Below, in pieces: positions 53,614 through 62,426 of a DNA stretch of 64,000 bases (within the stretch, counting starts at the first letter, position 1; every line of letters begins with the position of its first letter). The notes under the pieces were generated by a model. The model did no database searches. It saw nothing but the letters and a program-made list of their open reading frames with translations, and was not told the origin of the DNA. The DNA is from Clostridium sp. OS1-26 (GTDB lineage: Bacteria; Bacillota; Clostridia; Clostridiales; Clostridiaceae). Position numbers and translations under genes: made by a program. Location: assembly GCF_030915445.1 (NCBI RefSeq), contig NZ_CP133264.1, forward strand, positions 2,356,001 through 2,420,000, read 5' to 3'.

Positions 53614-55134
53614 ATGCCGGAGAGATACTGGCCTGAAACAGTAATTTTATGGGGTGCGGGAGCTACTAAATCACTTGGATTATATGCAACAAAGGAATTA
53701 ATACAGCTAGTAATAAAGATTAATAAAAATGACTTTTCATTCTTAGAAAATAAAAACGAAAAATTAAAAAATGCTTTTAAAAAACTGATAATGGAGGATT
53801 TAACTAAAGACTCTAAGCTATCAAAAATATATGATTTAAAGGCATTAGCAACTATTATAAATACTAATACTAAATTAAATATGCATGAGCTTTTTACAAT
53901 GCTGGATCAGCTAATAGACAATGGTATGGGGTTCAATGCATTTTGTAATGGCAAAACAGAGTTTTTAAGGGTTGAGAGAATTATTGGTGCTAAAAGATGC
54001 TTAATTCTGCTTATTGAAGAACTAGAAAGACTTAGCGTACAAAGTCGCCCAGGTTACATGGACGAAGAACTTGTAAATCCATACTATCAATTTTCAAAAA
54101 TTTTGACAGAACTTATGAAAGAAGAGGCTAAGTGCTTTGAAGATAGGGGGTACAGAAGAGATACAAGAAGATTCTATCTTTACTCCTATGCAATAGTATC
54201 CTTTAACTGGGATCCAATACTTCTTTGGAATATTTTTAATGCTCATAAAGAAGAAAATGACAATCCTATGAACATGAAGGATGGATTAAAACTTAGACTA
54301 TTTGATGACTTCGGCACTAGAATAGCATCAACAGAAATTGGAAAGGACGAATCGGAAATATGGTATACCTCTGATGAGTCTCAATGCAAAAGAGTTAATG
54401 ATTATAAATATCCATCCAGAATAGTAAGGATAGGAAAAATATTATTCCCTCATGGTGTATTTGGTTCAAGGATATGTCCTGAGTGTGGAAAATATATAAC
54501 TACCTTTGGTGCTAAATGGGATAGGCTGTCTACTGAAGTTTTTGGACCATCAGTATTTGGAGGACTTCAGAAAAACTGGAAGTATAAAACTAAGAAAGAA
54601 TGTGAATATAGAAGAGGAGCAATTGAATGTCCTTACTGTGGTCAAGTAACTTATCCATATGATATGCCTTTAATAATGCAGACTTTAGCTAAAAAAAGAA
54701 GTATACCTCCTTTAGAAGAAATAAAAACTGAAATGGGACTGTTGATGAAAAATGCAAAGCATATTATCTTTGCTGGATATAGTTTACCTTTTGATGATAT
54801 TATGGTAAAAACCTTTTTTATGTCTTCTATTTCTGGAAATGATAAAAGTAAATTAAAATGCACTGTAGTAAACTTCGATGAAAATTATTCAAGTGACGTA
54901 GAGTGGCTAAAAGATGAAGAAATAGAGAAGTATATAAAATCAAATAAAGATAAGTCAGTGGTGGAATGCATAGAAAATGTTTGTGATATATTTAATATTC
55001 AAAATGTAAGAATATCTCTTAAGGGTATACCAGATGTATTTATGGAAAATGGAAAATGTAGTAAAGCTAAGATTATTGAATTATTATATCCTAAAGAGTA
55101 TTTTCAAGAAGGTTTTCCTGTTGAAAGGGATTAA
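53614..55134 (+). CDS. SIR2-like domain protein with zinc ribbon
   Basis: Soluble protein of 506 residues with the ordered signatures of a sirtuin-type NAD fold: ILWGAGATKSLGL (about 11-23), SFNWDP (about 196-201), FPHG (about 277-280), CPEC (about 288) and CPYC (about 339), and FAGYSLPFDD (about 386). Family members cleave NAD, either as deacylases or as NADase effectors in phage defence. The Asn/Asp and His expected for catalysis are present. No TIR, Argonaute, HerA or other defence partner adjoins. The ATG has AGGAGTG upstream. Single gene. Confidence 0.75.
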   Translation: MPERYWPETVILWGAGATKSLGLYATKELIQLVIKINKNDFSFLENKNEKLKNAFKKLIMEDLTKDSKLSKIYDLKALATIINTNTKLNMHELFTMLDQLIDNGMGFNAFCNGKTEFLRVERIIGAKRCLILLIEELERLSVQSRPGYMDEELVNPYYQFSKILTELMKEEAKCFEDRGYRRDTRRFYLYSYAIVSFNWDPILLWNIFNAHKEENDNPMNMKDGLKLRLFDDFGTRIASTEIGKDESEIWYTSDESQCKRVNDYKYPSRIVRIGKILFPHGVFGSRICPECGKYITTFGAKWDRLSTEVFGPSVFGGLQKNWKYKTKKECEYRRGAIECPYCGQVTYPYDMPLIMQTLAKKRSIPPLEEIKTEMGLLMKNAKHIIFAGYSLPFDDIMVKTFFMSSISGNDKSKLKCTVVNFDENYSSDVEWLKDEEIEKYIKSNKDKSVVECIENVCDIFNIQNVRISLKGIPDVFMENGKCSKAKIIELLYPKEYFQEGFPVERD

Positions 55135-55251
55135 GAAGATAAATTAGGAGTAACCTTATAGAAACTATAAAACTAAAAAGTACTGTATTGAAAGGATTTT
55201 TTCACAGAAATATAATTAATATAATAAATAAACAAAAGGAGAAATGCGAAA

Positions 55252-56415
55252 ATGTTAAACTTTAATTATGATATTCCAACAAAGATTTTCTTCGGAAAAG
55301 ACCAAATAAATGTTTTAGGAGAGCAAGTAAAGAAATATGGCTCTAAAGTTTTATTAGTATATGGAGGAGGAAGTATAAAAAAGAGTGGGCTATACGATAG
55401 GGTAGTAGAAATACTTAACAATGCAAATATACAATTTTTAGAGCTATCAGGGGTAGAGCCTAACCCTAGAATTACAAGTGTAAGAAAAGGAGCAGAGCTT
55501 TGTAAGGGAAATAACATAGATTTTATTTTAGCTGTAGGCGCAGGAAGTGTAATTGACTGTGCAAAGGTTATTGCTGCAGCTAATTACTATGATGGAGATC
55601 CATGGGATTTCTTAACTAGAAAAGCACAAATACAGAAGGTGCTGCCTATTGGTACAATACTTACTCTTGCAGCAACAGGTTCAGAAATGGACCCATTTGC
55701 AGTAATAAGTAATTTAGATACAAATGAAAAACTAGCAACAGCACATCCAGATATGTCGCCAAAATTTTCAATCCTAGATCCAACATATACTTTTACTGTT
55801 CCAGCTAGTCAAACGGCAGCAGGAACAGCGGATATAATGAGCCATATTTATGAAAACTATTTTAGTAATACTAAATCTGCTTACCTTCAAAGCAGAATGG
55901 CAGAAGCAATGCTTAAGACTTGTATAAAATATGGCCCTATAGCATATAAGGAACCTGAGAACTATGAGGCAAGAGCAAATTTAATGTGGACTTCAAGTTT
56001 GGCAATCAATGGATTGATAAGTTATGGCAAAGAAACTGAATGGTCTGTGCATGCTATGGAGCATGAATTAAGTGCATTCTACGATATAACTCATGGTGTT
56101 GGTTTGGCATTGTTAACTCCTCACTGGATGAAATACATCTTAAATGATGATACAGTAGATGGCTTTGTTGAGTACGGAGTTAACGTTTGGGGACTTGATC
56201 AAGAAAGAGATAAATTTGAACTAGCTAACAAGGCCATTGATATGACAAGAGAATTTTTTGTTTCCTTAGGTTTACCAACAAAGCTCCAAGAGATTGGGAT
56301 AGATAGAGAAAATCTAGAAACAATGGCTAAAGGTGCAGTAAGATATGGTGAGATAGGAAACTTTGGAAAGCTAAACGCTGAGGACGTGTTAAAAATATTT
56401 GAATCAGCACTATAA
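55252..56415 (+). CDS. Iron-containing alcohol dehydrogenase (butanol dehydrogenase type)
   Basis: Group III NAD(P)H-dependent alcohol dehydrogenase of 387 residues. Nucleotide site LVYGGGSIKKSGLYDR and GAGSVIDCAKVIAA; iron ligands in the segments QTAAGTADIMSHIYE and MEHELSAFYDITHGVGLA. Closest in layout to BdhA/BdhB/YugJ enzymes that reduce butyraldehyde or related aldehydes in solventogenic clostridia; exact substrate uncertain. AAAGGAG precedes ATG. Single gene ending in a large hairpin. Confidence 0.88.
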   Translation: MLNFNYDIPTKIFFGKDQINVLGEQVKKYGSKVLLVYGGGSIKKSGLYDRVVEILNNANIQFLELSGVEPNPRITSVRKGAELCKGNNIDFILAVGAGSVIDCAKVIAAANYYDGDPWDFLTRKAQIQKVLPIGTILTLAATGSEMDPFAVISNLDTNEKLATAHPDMSPKFSILDPTYTFTVPASQTAAGTADIMSHIYENYFSNTKSAYLQSRMAEAMLKTCIKYGPIAYKEPENYEARANLMWTSSLAINGLISYGKETEWSVHAMEHELSAFYDITHGVGLALLTPHWMKYILNDDTVDGFVEYGVNVWGLDQERDKFELANKAIDMTREFFVSLGLPTKLQEIGIDRENLETMAKGAVRYGEIGNFGKLNAEDVLKIFESAL

Positions 56416-56418
56416 AAA

Positions 56419-56525
56419 TAAGGCTGAAGAAACTTTAAAGTTGAGTGATTGAATAACATAGCTGGCTTACAGGAAAACTAACTATGAAATTGCTCTGATA
56501 AGTTTTTTCAGCTTTTTATTTTTTA
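56419..56525 (+). terminator. Long terminator-like hairpin
   Basis: AAGGCTGAAGAAACTT (about 56420) is complementary, with G-U pairs, to AAGTTTTTTCAGCTTTT (about 56500-56515), followed by TATTTTTTATG. Confidence 0.6.
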
Positions 56526-56626
56526 TGGTTGCAAAATATATCACACTATGTTAATATAAACATAAGTTAAGTTAATAAGCAAAAGTTAAGAAAATGAATA
56601 AGATATTTAACATTGAGGGGATTTTT

Positions 56627-57721
56627 ATGACTAATAGAGAAGAAGAAATTTTAAGGCTAATTAAACAAAATCCAATGATAGCACAGAAAGAGCTTTCTGA
56701 TGCTTTAGGTATTACCCGTTCTTCTGCTGCAGTGCATATAACAAACTTGATGAAGAAGGGATATATCAAAGGCAAAGGCTATATATTGAATGAAGAACCC
56801 TATGTTTGTATTGTAGGTGGTGCGAACATTGATATTCAAGGCTTTCCTAATCAGAAGCTGATTACCAAGGATTCTAATCCTGGAGTAGTTAAAATATCTC
56901 TCGGTGGTGTAGGTAGAAATATAGGTGAAAATCTTAAAAAGCTTGGGTCAGAAGTTAAACTCATTACGGCTTTGGGAGATGATGTATACGGAAGTAAGAT
57001 ACTAGATGAAGCAAGATATATAGGAATGGATATGCAGCACTCTCTAATACTTGAAGGACAATCTACTTCTACTTATTTATGTATACTCGATGAAGAGGGA
57101 GATATGCATGCAGCTATTGCATATATGGATATCTTTGAAGGCATGACAGCGGAGTTTATACAAAAGAAGAAACATGTAATAGAAAATTCCAGCATATGTG
57201 TTGTTGATACAAATATTCCTGAAGAAACTATAGAATATATTGTTACAAGCAATAGAGATACAGAATTTTTTCTAGATACAGTATCTACGTCAAAAGCAAA
57301 AAAGGTAAAAAATATTATTGGCAATTTCCATACTATTAAGCCAAATAAAATTGAAGCTGAAATTCTTTCAGGTATAGAAATAAAAAGCAACGATGATTTA
57401 AAAAGATGTGGAGAGTATTTTTTAAACCAAGGCATAAAAAGAGTATTTATTACTTTAGGAGAAGAAGGGGTTTACTATAATGACGGCATAGATGAAAATA
57501 TAGTAAAGACACCAAAAATTAAGGTAGTAAATGCAACAGGTGCAGGGGATGCATTTGTAGCAGGACTTGTTTATGGTAAAACTAAAGATTTTACAATAGA
57601 TTATTCAGTAAGATTTGCTATGAGCGCTTCTATATTAGCTTTGTCTCATAGCAATACTATAAATCCTAATATGTCACATGAAAATGTAATTAAAAAAATG
57701 GAGGAGTTAAAATTATGTTAG
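56627..57721 (+). CDS. psuK: Pseudouridine kinase with N-terminal winged helix
   Basis: PfkB-family kinase of 364 residues phosphorylating pseudouridine. An N-terminal helix-turn-helix (REEEILRLIKQNPMIAQKEL, ALGITRSSAAVHITNL) is fused to the kinase, as in many clostridial PsuK proteins, so it may also regulate. Kinase signatures: VGGANIDIQGF, GGVGRNIGENLKKLG and NATGAGDAFVAGLV. ATG 56627 is chosen because TGAGGGG precedes it. It overlaps psuG by 7 bp. Confidence 0.9.
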   Translation: MTNREEEILRLIKQNPMIAQKELSDALGITRSSAAVHITNLMKKGYIKGKGYILNEEPYVCIVGGANIDIQGFPNQKLITKDSNPGVVKISLGGVGRNIGENLKKLGSEVKLITALGDDVYGSKILDEARYIGMDMQHSLILEGQSTSTYLCILDEEGDMHAAIAYMDIFEGMTAEFIQKKKHVIENSSICVVDTNIPEETIEYIVTSNRDTEFFLDTVSTSKAKKVKNIIGNFHTIKPNKIEAEILSGIEIKSNDDLKRCGEYFLNQGIKRVFITLGEEGVYYNDGIDENIVKTPKIKVVNATGAGDAFVAGLVYGKTKDFTIDYSVRFAMSASILALSHSNTINPNMSHENVIKKMEELKLC

Positions 57722-58626
57722 AAAAATACTTAGATATAAAACCAGAGGTAAAAAAGGCATTGGAAGAAGGAAAGCCAGTAGTAGCATTAGAGTCTACAAT
57801 AATATCACATGGTATGCCATATCCTAAAAATGTTGAAACAGCAAAGAAAGTTGAACAAATACTAAGAGATAAAGGCGTTATGCCAGCAACAATTGCTATA
57901 CTAAATGGAAAATTAAAAGTAGGAATAAATGATGAAGAGCTAGAACACTTAGGAAAGAGCCAAAATGTGCTTAAGACAAGTAGAAGAGATATACCATTTA
58001 TAGTTGCTAAGAAATTAGATGGAGCAACTACAGTAGCAACTACAATGATAATAGCTGCACTTGCGGGAATAAAAGTGTTTGCTACAGGTGGTATTGGAGG
58101 AGTGCACAGAGGAGCGCAAGAAACTTTTGATATATCAGCTGACCTTCAAGAGTTAGCTCATACAAATGTGGCAGTAGTTTGTGCTGGTGCAAAATCAATA
58201 TTAGATTTAGGTTTAACTTTAGAATATCTAGAAACTAACGGGGTACCTGTAATAGGATTCGGCACAGAAGAATTGCCAGCATTCTATACTAGAAAAAGTG
58301 GTTTTAAAGTAGACTATAGAGTTGATTCTGCAAAAGAGATAGCTGATACAATAAAAGCAAAATGGGATTTAGGTCTAAATGGAGGACTTGTAATTACAAA
58401 TCCAATTCCAGAAGAAGATGAAATGGATTATGATACAATAACTAAAGCAATTGAAGATGCAGTAAAGGAAGCTGAAGAAAAAGGAATAAAAGGTAAAGAA
58501 TCAACACCTTTCTTACTTGCTAAAATAAAAGAAATAACAGGTGGAAATAGCTTAGAATCAAATATTAAGCTTGTTTACAATAATGCAAAACTTGCTGCTG
58601 ATGTAGCCTTAGAATTATCTAAATAA
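57715..58626 (+). CDS. psuG: Pseudouridine-5'-phosphate glycosidase
   Basis: Splits pseudouridine 5'-phosphate to uracil and ribose 5-phosphate. 303 residues; typical PsuG/IndA segments are PVVALESTIISHGMPYPKN, ATVATTMIIAALAGIKVFATGGIGGVHRG, DLQELAHTNVAVVCAGAKSI and GLVITNPIPEE. With PsuK it salvages pseudouridine from RNA turnover. Ribosome site GGAGGAG lies within the end of psuK; a strong terminator follows. Confidence 0.94.
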   Translation: MLEKYLDIKPEVKKALEEGKPVVALESTIISHGMPYPKNVETAKKVEQILRDKGVMPATIAILNGKLKVGINDEELEHLGKSQNVLKTSRRDIPFIVAKKLDGATTVATTMIIAALAGIKVFATGGIGGVHRGAQETFDISADLQELAHTNVAVVCAGAKSILDLGLTLEYLETNGVPVIGFGTEELPAFYTRKSGFKVDYRVDSAKEIADTIKAKWDLGLNGGLVITNPIPEEDEMDYDTITKAIEDAVKEAEEKGIKGKESTPFLLAKIKEITGGNSLESNIKLVYNNAKLAADVALELSK

Positions 58627-58632
58627 TGACGG

Positions 58633-58680
58633 TGATTGTGCTTTAAAAAACAATTAAAGCACAATCATTTTTTATTTTTA
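58633..58680 (+). terminator. Terminator of psuKG
   Basis: Perfect arms TGATTGTGCTTT/AAAGCACAATCA followed by TTTTTTATTTTTA. Confidence 0.9.
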
Positions 58681-58861
58681 TAATTATTAAAATTGACATT
58701 CAATTTAGTATTTTTATGTAATTTAGATTAATTGTTTACATATTGAAATTTTTATTTTAAGTGATAAAATGAAAATGTCGGTATTCGTATGAAACTGAAC
58801 ATCTATTTTATTAAAACTATTCCGAATTATATCCAAAGTAGGAATAAGAACGGAGGAAACT

Positions 58862-59452
58862 ATGGAAAGAGGATTAAGAACGACAGCAAGATTTAACACA
58901 AGACAAATCACTACAATTGGAATGCTATCAGCAATATCAATTGTACTAGGAGTAACTGGATTAGGGTTTATACCTATTCCACCGGTAAAGGCTACTATAA
59001 TGCATATTCCTGTTATTATAGGAGCTATTTTAGAGGGGCCTGTAGTAGGGGCTATGGTTGGCTTGATATTTGGTATTTTTAGTATTGTACAAGCCATAAC
59101 TACGCCAACACCAGTATCATTTGTATTTTTGAACCCTTTAGTATCAGTACTTCCTAGAGTACTTATAGCATTAACGTCTTATTATACGTATAAGGCTATA
59201 AAAACTAACTTCAAGGTACTAAACATGTCTGTTGCAGCAGCAATAGGTTCACTAACTAATACTTGTGGAGTTCTAGGAATGATTTATCTATTGTACTTAG
59301 AACCATATGCAAAAACACTGCATTTAAGTACTAGTGCTGCTCAAAAAGGTATAATTACAATTGCTGCAGCTAATGGTATTCCAGAAGCAATAATATCTAC
59401 AATAATAGCAGTTTCAGTTGTAACCGCTGTTAATAAAATTAGACGTAAATAA
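58862..59452 (+). CDS. ECF transporter S component (vitamin or nucleoside type)
   Basis: Membrane protein of 196 residues with five to six helices. The ECF S-component pattern is visible: RQITTIGMLSAISIVLGVTG, IPIPPVKATIMHIPVIIGAILEGPVVGAMVG. Substrate is inferred from context only: psuKG upstream suggests pseudouridine, panB downstream suggests pantothenate-type uptake. It has its own terminator and about 180 bp of upstream sequence. The energising ECF module is not in the window. Confidence 0.8.
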   Translation: MERGLRTTARFNTRQITTIGMLSAISIVLGVTGLGFIPIPPVKATIMHIPVIIGAILEGPVVGAMVGLIFGIFSIVQAITTPTPVSFVFLNPLVSVLPRVLIALTSYYTYKAIKTNFKVLNMSVAAAIGSLTNTCGVLGMIYLLYLEPYAKTLHLSTSAAQKGIITIAAANGIPEAIISTIIAVSVVTAVNKIRRK

Positions 59453-59458
59453 GAAAAT

Positions 59459-59502
59459 AACCCTATAAATTTAGCTTTAGTCTAAATTTATAGGGTTTTT
59501 AT
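59459..59502 (+). terminator. Intrinsic terminator
   Basis: Perfect 16-bp arms AACCCTATAAATTTAG/CTAAATTTATAGGGTT then TTTATAATT. Confidence 0.85.
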
Positions 59503-59578
59503 AATTAACACAATATGGAAAAATATGTATAAAACATGATATAATTAATTAAAACTTTGTGCTTTGGAGGACGCTGTA

Positions 59579-60367
59579 GTGGGAAGTATGGAAAATGATA
59601 ATTTAAAACAGAGCTATCATATAAATTCTTTAATTAAATCTTTTGGCGTGCTAGAAATTTTATCTGAATATGATGAAATGAGTATTTTAGAATTAAGCAA
59701 GGCTTCGGGTTTAGGAAAGAGTTCGATTCACAGAATATTGGGCACCTTTAAACATATCGGATATGTGAATCAAAATGATATAAATGGAAAATATTATACA
59801 ACGATAAAACTATTTGAGCTGGGAAATAAAGTGGCAAATAGAATGCCTTTAAGAAAAGTAGCACGACCTTTTTTAGAAGAGCTATTCCAGATCTGTCACG
59901 AGACTGTAAACATAGGAATATTGGACAAGCAAGAGGTTGTATATTTAGATAAAATAATTACAAAGGAGCCTCTAAGAATAGAATTAGATATAGGTAGAAG
60001 AGTACCTGCCTTTTGTAGTGCTATGGGAAAAGTTATATTAGCCTTTAACGACAGCATTTCTATATCAGAACTACAACTTAAAAAAATTACAGATACTACT
60101 ATAGACACCTATGAGGAACTAGAAAATCAGTTAAAACAAATAAGAAATCAAGGCTATGCAATAGACAATGAAGAGTATATTAAAGGACTCACTTGTATAT
60201 CTGTGCCGCTGAAGGTTGATGATAATATGTCTTATGTTGCGCTAAGTATAGCATCGCCAAGTGCTAGAATAACTGAAGAAAAAAAACAGGTATATATACA
60301 GCTATTACGAAATACTGCTGATAAGATAACAAATGCACTAGGAGCTTGGGGTAAACACTGCATTTAA
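59579..60367 (+). CDS. IclR family transcriptional regulator
   Basis: Regulator of 262 residues. N-terminal winged helix (SFGVLEILSEYDEMSILELSK, GKSSIHRILGTFKHIGYV) and C-terminal effector-binding domain (ETVNIGILDKQEVVYLDKI, RRVPAFCSAMGKVILAF). GTG 59579 is preferred because GGAGG lies eight bases upstream; TTG 59564 overlaps that site. IclR proteins generally control adjacent catabolic operons, and two palindromes precede panB downstream. The gene has its own terminator. Confidence 0.85.
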   Translation: MGSMENDNLKQSYHINSLIKSFGVLEILSEYDEMSILELSKASGLGKSSIHRILGTFKHIGYVNQNDINGKYYTTIKLFELGNKVANRMPLRKVARPFLEELFQICHETVNIGILDKQEVVYLDKIITKEPLRIELDIGRRVPAFCSAMGKVILAFNDSISISELQLKKITDTTIDTYEELENQLKQIRNQGYAIDNEEYIKGLTCISVPLKVDDNMSYVALSIASPSARITEEKKQVYIQLLRNTADKITNALGAWGKHCI

Positions 60368-60381
60368 ATATAAAGCTTAAG

Positions 60382-60420
60382 AACTGTTGATAAATTATAT
60401 ATCAGCAGTTTTTTTATTTT
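60382..60420 (+). terminator. Terminator of iclR-type gene
   Basis: AACTGTTGATA/TATCAGCAGTT then TTTTTATTTT. Confidence 0.85.
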
Positions 60421-60477
60421 GTATTAATTAGTAATTTTTGTATTATTAAAAGCATATTAATATACCAATGTGAAATT

Positions 60478-60515
60478 AATTCTGCTATACAGAATTTTAT
60501 TCCATAATATGGAAT
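60478..60515 (+). promoter_or_regulatory. Twin palindromic operators upstream of panB
   Basis: AATTCTG-N5-CAGAATT (60478-60496) and ATTCCATA-A-TATGGAAT (60499-60515), both perfect, with related arms and centres 20 bp apart, about two DNA turns. IclR proteins bind 15-17 bp palindromes such as TGGAAATnATTTCCA, so the adjacent IclR gene product is the natural candidate. Confidence 0.6.
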
Positions 60516-60531
60516 TCAGGGAGGGAAGAAA

Positions 60532-61368
60532 ATGACAAAACAAAAAGTAGCTATACCAAGCTTTAAGGATATGAAAAAAGAGGGTAAGAAGATAAGGATG
60601 GTCACAGCCTACGACTACCATACTGCGGCATTAGTAGACCAGGCAGATATTGAAATGATACTGGTTGGTGATTCATTGGCTATGGTTATGTTAGGATATG
60701 ATTCTACCGTTGGGGTTACAATGGAAGATATGATTCATCATATTAAACCCGTAGTTAAAGGTGCACCTAATACTATAATAATTGGTGACATGCCTTTTGG
60801 TTCATATAATGTTAGCTGTGAACAAGCGGTTATAAATGCTACCCGTCTTATGAAAGAGGGTGGTTGTGACTGTATAAAGTTAGAAGGTGGGTTAGCTGTA
60901 ACTGATAAGGTTGAAGCTATTGTTAATGCTGGCATTCCTGTTATAGGACATATAGGTCTTACCCCTCAGACTAGTTCACAGTTAGGTGGATTTAAAGTTC
61001 AAGGAAAAAATGTTGAAGATGCTAAAAGAATAGTAGAAGAAGCAAAGGCATTAGAGAAAGCTGGAGCATTTATGATAGTAATAGAATGTGTTCCATCTGC
61101 TATAGGAAAACTAATATCTGAAAACATAGACATACCAACAATTGGTATAGGCGCAGGACCAGATTGTGACGGTCAAGTGCTTGTAACTCATGACATGATG
61201 GGGATGTATGGAAAGTTTACACCTAAATTTGTAAAAAAATATGCTAATTTGAGTGAAATAATTATTAATGCATTCAATCAATATTCTAAAGAGGTACAAA
61301 GTGGAAGTTTTCCAGATGAAAAGTATAGTTTTGGAATGAAAGAAGAAGTTTTAAAGAAGTTATATTAA
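60532..61368 (+). CDS. panB: 3-methyl-2-oxobutanoate hydroxymethyltransferase (ketopantoate hydroxymethyltransferase)
   Basis: TIM-barrel aldolase-like enzyme of 278 residues linking 2-oxoisovalerate and methylene-tetrahydrofolate with ketopantoate. Motifs: MVTAYDYHTAALVDQADIEMILVGDSLAMV, GDMPFGSY, CIKLEGG, GHIGLTPQ and IGIGAGPDCDGQVLVTHDM. All metal and substrate residues seem intact. There is no panC or panD here; instead a reductase, a symporter and an amidohydrolase follow, so the direction used in the cell is open. Confidence 0.92.
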   Translation: MTKQKVAIPSFKDMKKEGKKIRMVTAYDYHTAALVDQADIEMILVGDSLAMVMLGYDSTVGVTMEDMIHHIKPVVKGAPNTIIIGDMPFGSYNVSCEQAVINATRLMKEGGCDCIKLEGGLAVTDKVEAIVNAGIPVIGHIGLTPQTSSQLGGFKVQGKNVEDAKRIVEEAKALEKAGAFMIVIECVPSAIGKLISENIDIPTIGIGAGPDCDGQVLVTHDMMGMYGKFTPKFVKKYANLSEIIINAFNQYSKEVQSGSFPDEKYSFGMKEEVLKKLY

Positions 61369-61391
61369 ATAACACTTTAGCGATATAAAGC

Positions 61392-61427
61392 TAAATTATT
61401 GTGCTGATATATCAGCACAATAATTTA
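61392..61427. repeat. 36-bp perfect palindrome between panB and panE-like gene
   Basis: Left half TAAATTATTGTGCTGATA, right half its exact complement. There is no T tract after it on either strand. It sits just before the ribosome site of the next gene. It could form a stable mRNA hairpin or be a protein site. Confidence 0.65.
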
Positions 61428-61447
61428 AAATCGGAGGGGTATCATTT

Positions 61448-62359
61448 ATGAAAATAGCCATAATAGGTGCTGGTGCTATGGGAAGTTTATATGGTGGATA
61501 TCTTTCAAGAGCCGGAGAAGATGTATACTTAGTAGATATTTGGCAATCGCATATAGATGAAATAAATCGTAATGGTTTGATAATAAAAGAAAGAGAAGAT
61601 GAAATCGTAGTATATCCTAAAGCTTTTTCTAAGGCAGAAGAAATAGGATCTGTTGATTTGGCAATCATTTTTGTGAAATCTATATTAACAGAAAAGGCGC
61701 TAGCAAATAATAAAGTAATTTTGGGAAGCAACACTTTAGTGATGAGTTTACAAAATGGTTATGGCAATATTGAACAAATAGAAAAGTATGTTAAAAGTGA
61801 AAATATAATAGCAGGAACTACTGCACATGGGGCTACTATGCTTGGACCTGGCAATATCAAGCATGCAGGAAATGGAGTTACACATATAGGATGGTTGAAG
61901 AATAATAAAAATAATAGCATAGAGCAAATTGCTGCAGCTTTAAAAAGAGCTGGTTTTGATACTAATATTTCAGATAATGTAATGGAGCTTATATGGTCAA
62001 AGCTTATAGTTAATGTAGGAATTAACGCCCTCACTGCCATACTAGAAATAGAGAATGGAAGGTTATTAGATATTGGTGAAACCAAATATCTTATGAAATT
62101 AGCTATAGAAGAAGCAATAGATGTGGCGGAAGCTTTAGGAATTAAATTTAATAAAGAAGAAACTATAGAGAAAGTTATGCAAGTTGCTTATAATACATCA
62201 GGAAATAAATCCTCAATGCTTCAAGATATTTTAAATAAAAGAAAGACTGAAATAGAAACGATAAATGGTGCAATTGTTAGGGAGGGGATGAAACATTTTG
62301 TAAAAACTCCAGTAAATACTGTGCTACTTAACCTTATAAAAGCAAAAGAAGTTATTTAA
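61448..62359 (+). CDS. panE: Ketopantoate reductase family protein
   Basis: NADP-binding reductase of 303 residues (ApbA/PanE family). Rossmann motif AIIGAGAMGSLYGGYLSRAG, then FVKS, LQNGYGNIEQI, AGTTAHGA and the catalytic lysine segment ELIWSKLIVNVGINALTAI. Classical PanE reduces ketopantoate to pantoate; relatives act on other 2-oxoacids. Position after panB supports ketopantoate/pantoate. CGGAGGGG precedes ATG. Confidence 0.85.
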   Translation: MKIAIIGAGAMGSLYGGYLSRAGEDVYLVDIWQSHIDEINRNGLIIKEREDEIVVYPKAFSKAEEIGSVDLAIIFVKSILTEKALANNKVILGSNTLVMSLQNGYGNIEQIEKYVKSENIIAGTTAHGATMLGPGNIKHAGNGVTHIGWLKNNKNNSIEQIAAALKRAGFDTNISDNVMELIWSKLIVNVGINALTAILEIENGRLLDIGETKYLMKLAIEEAIDVAEALGIKFNKEETIEKVMQVAYNTSGNKSSMLQDILNKRKTEIETINGAIVREGMKHFVKTPVNTVLLNLIKAKEVI

Positions 62360-62426
62360 ATTATGAAAGTTTAAGGACGGATTAGTATATTAAAAAAATT
62401 TAAAGATTATAGAAAGGAGTTTTTGT

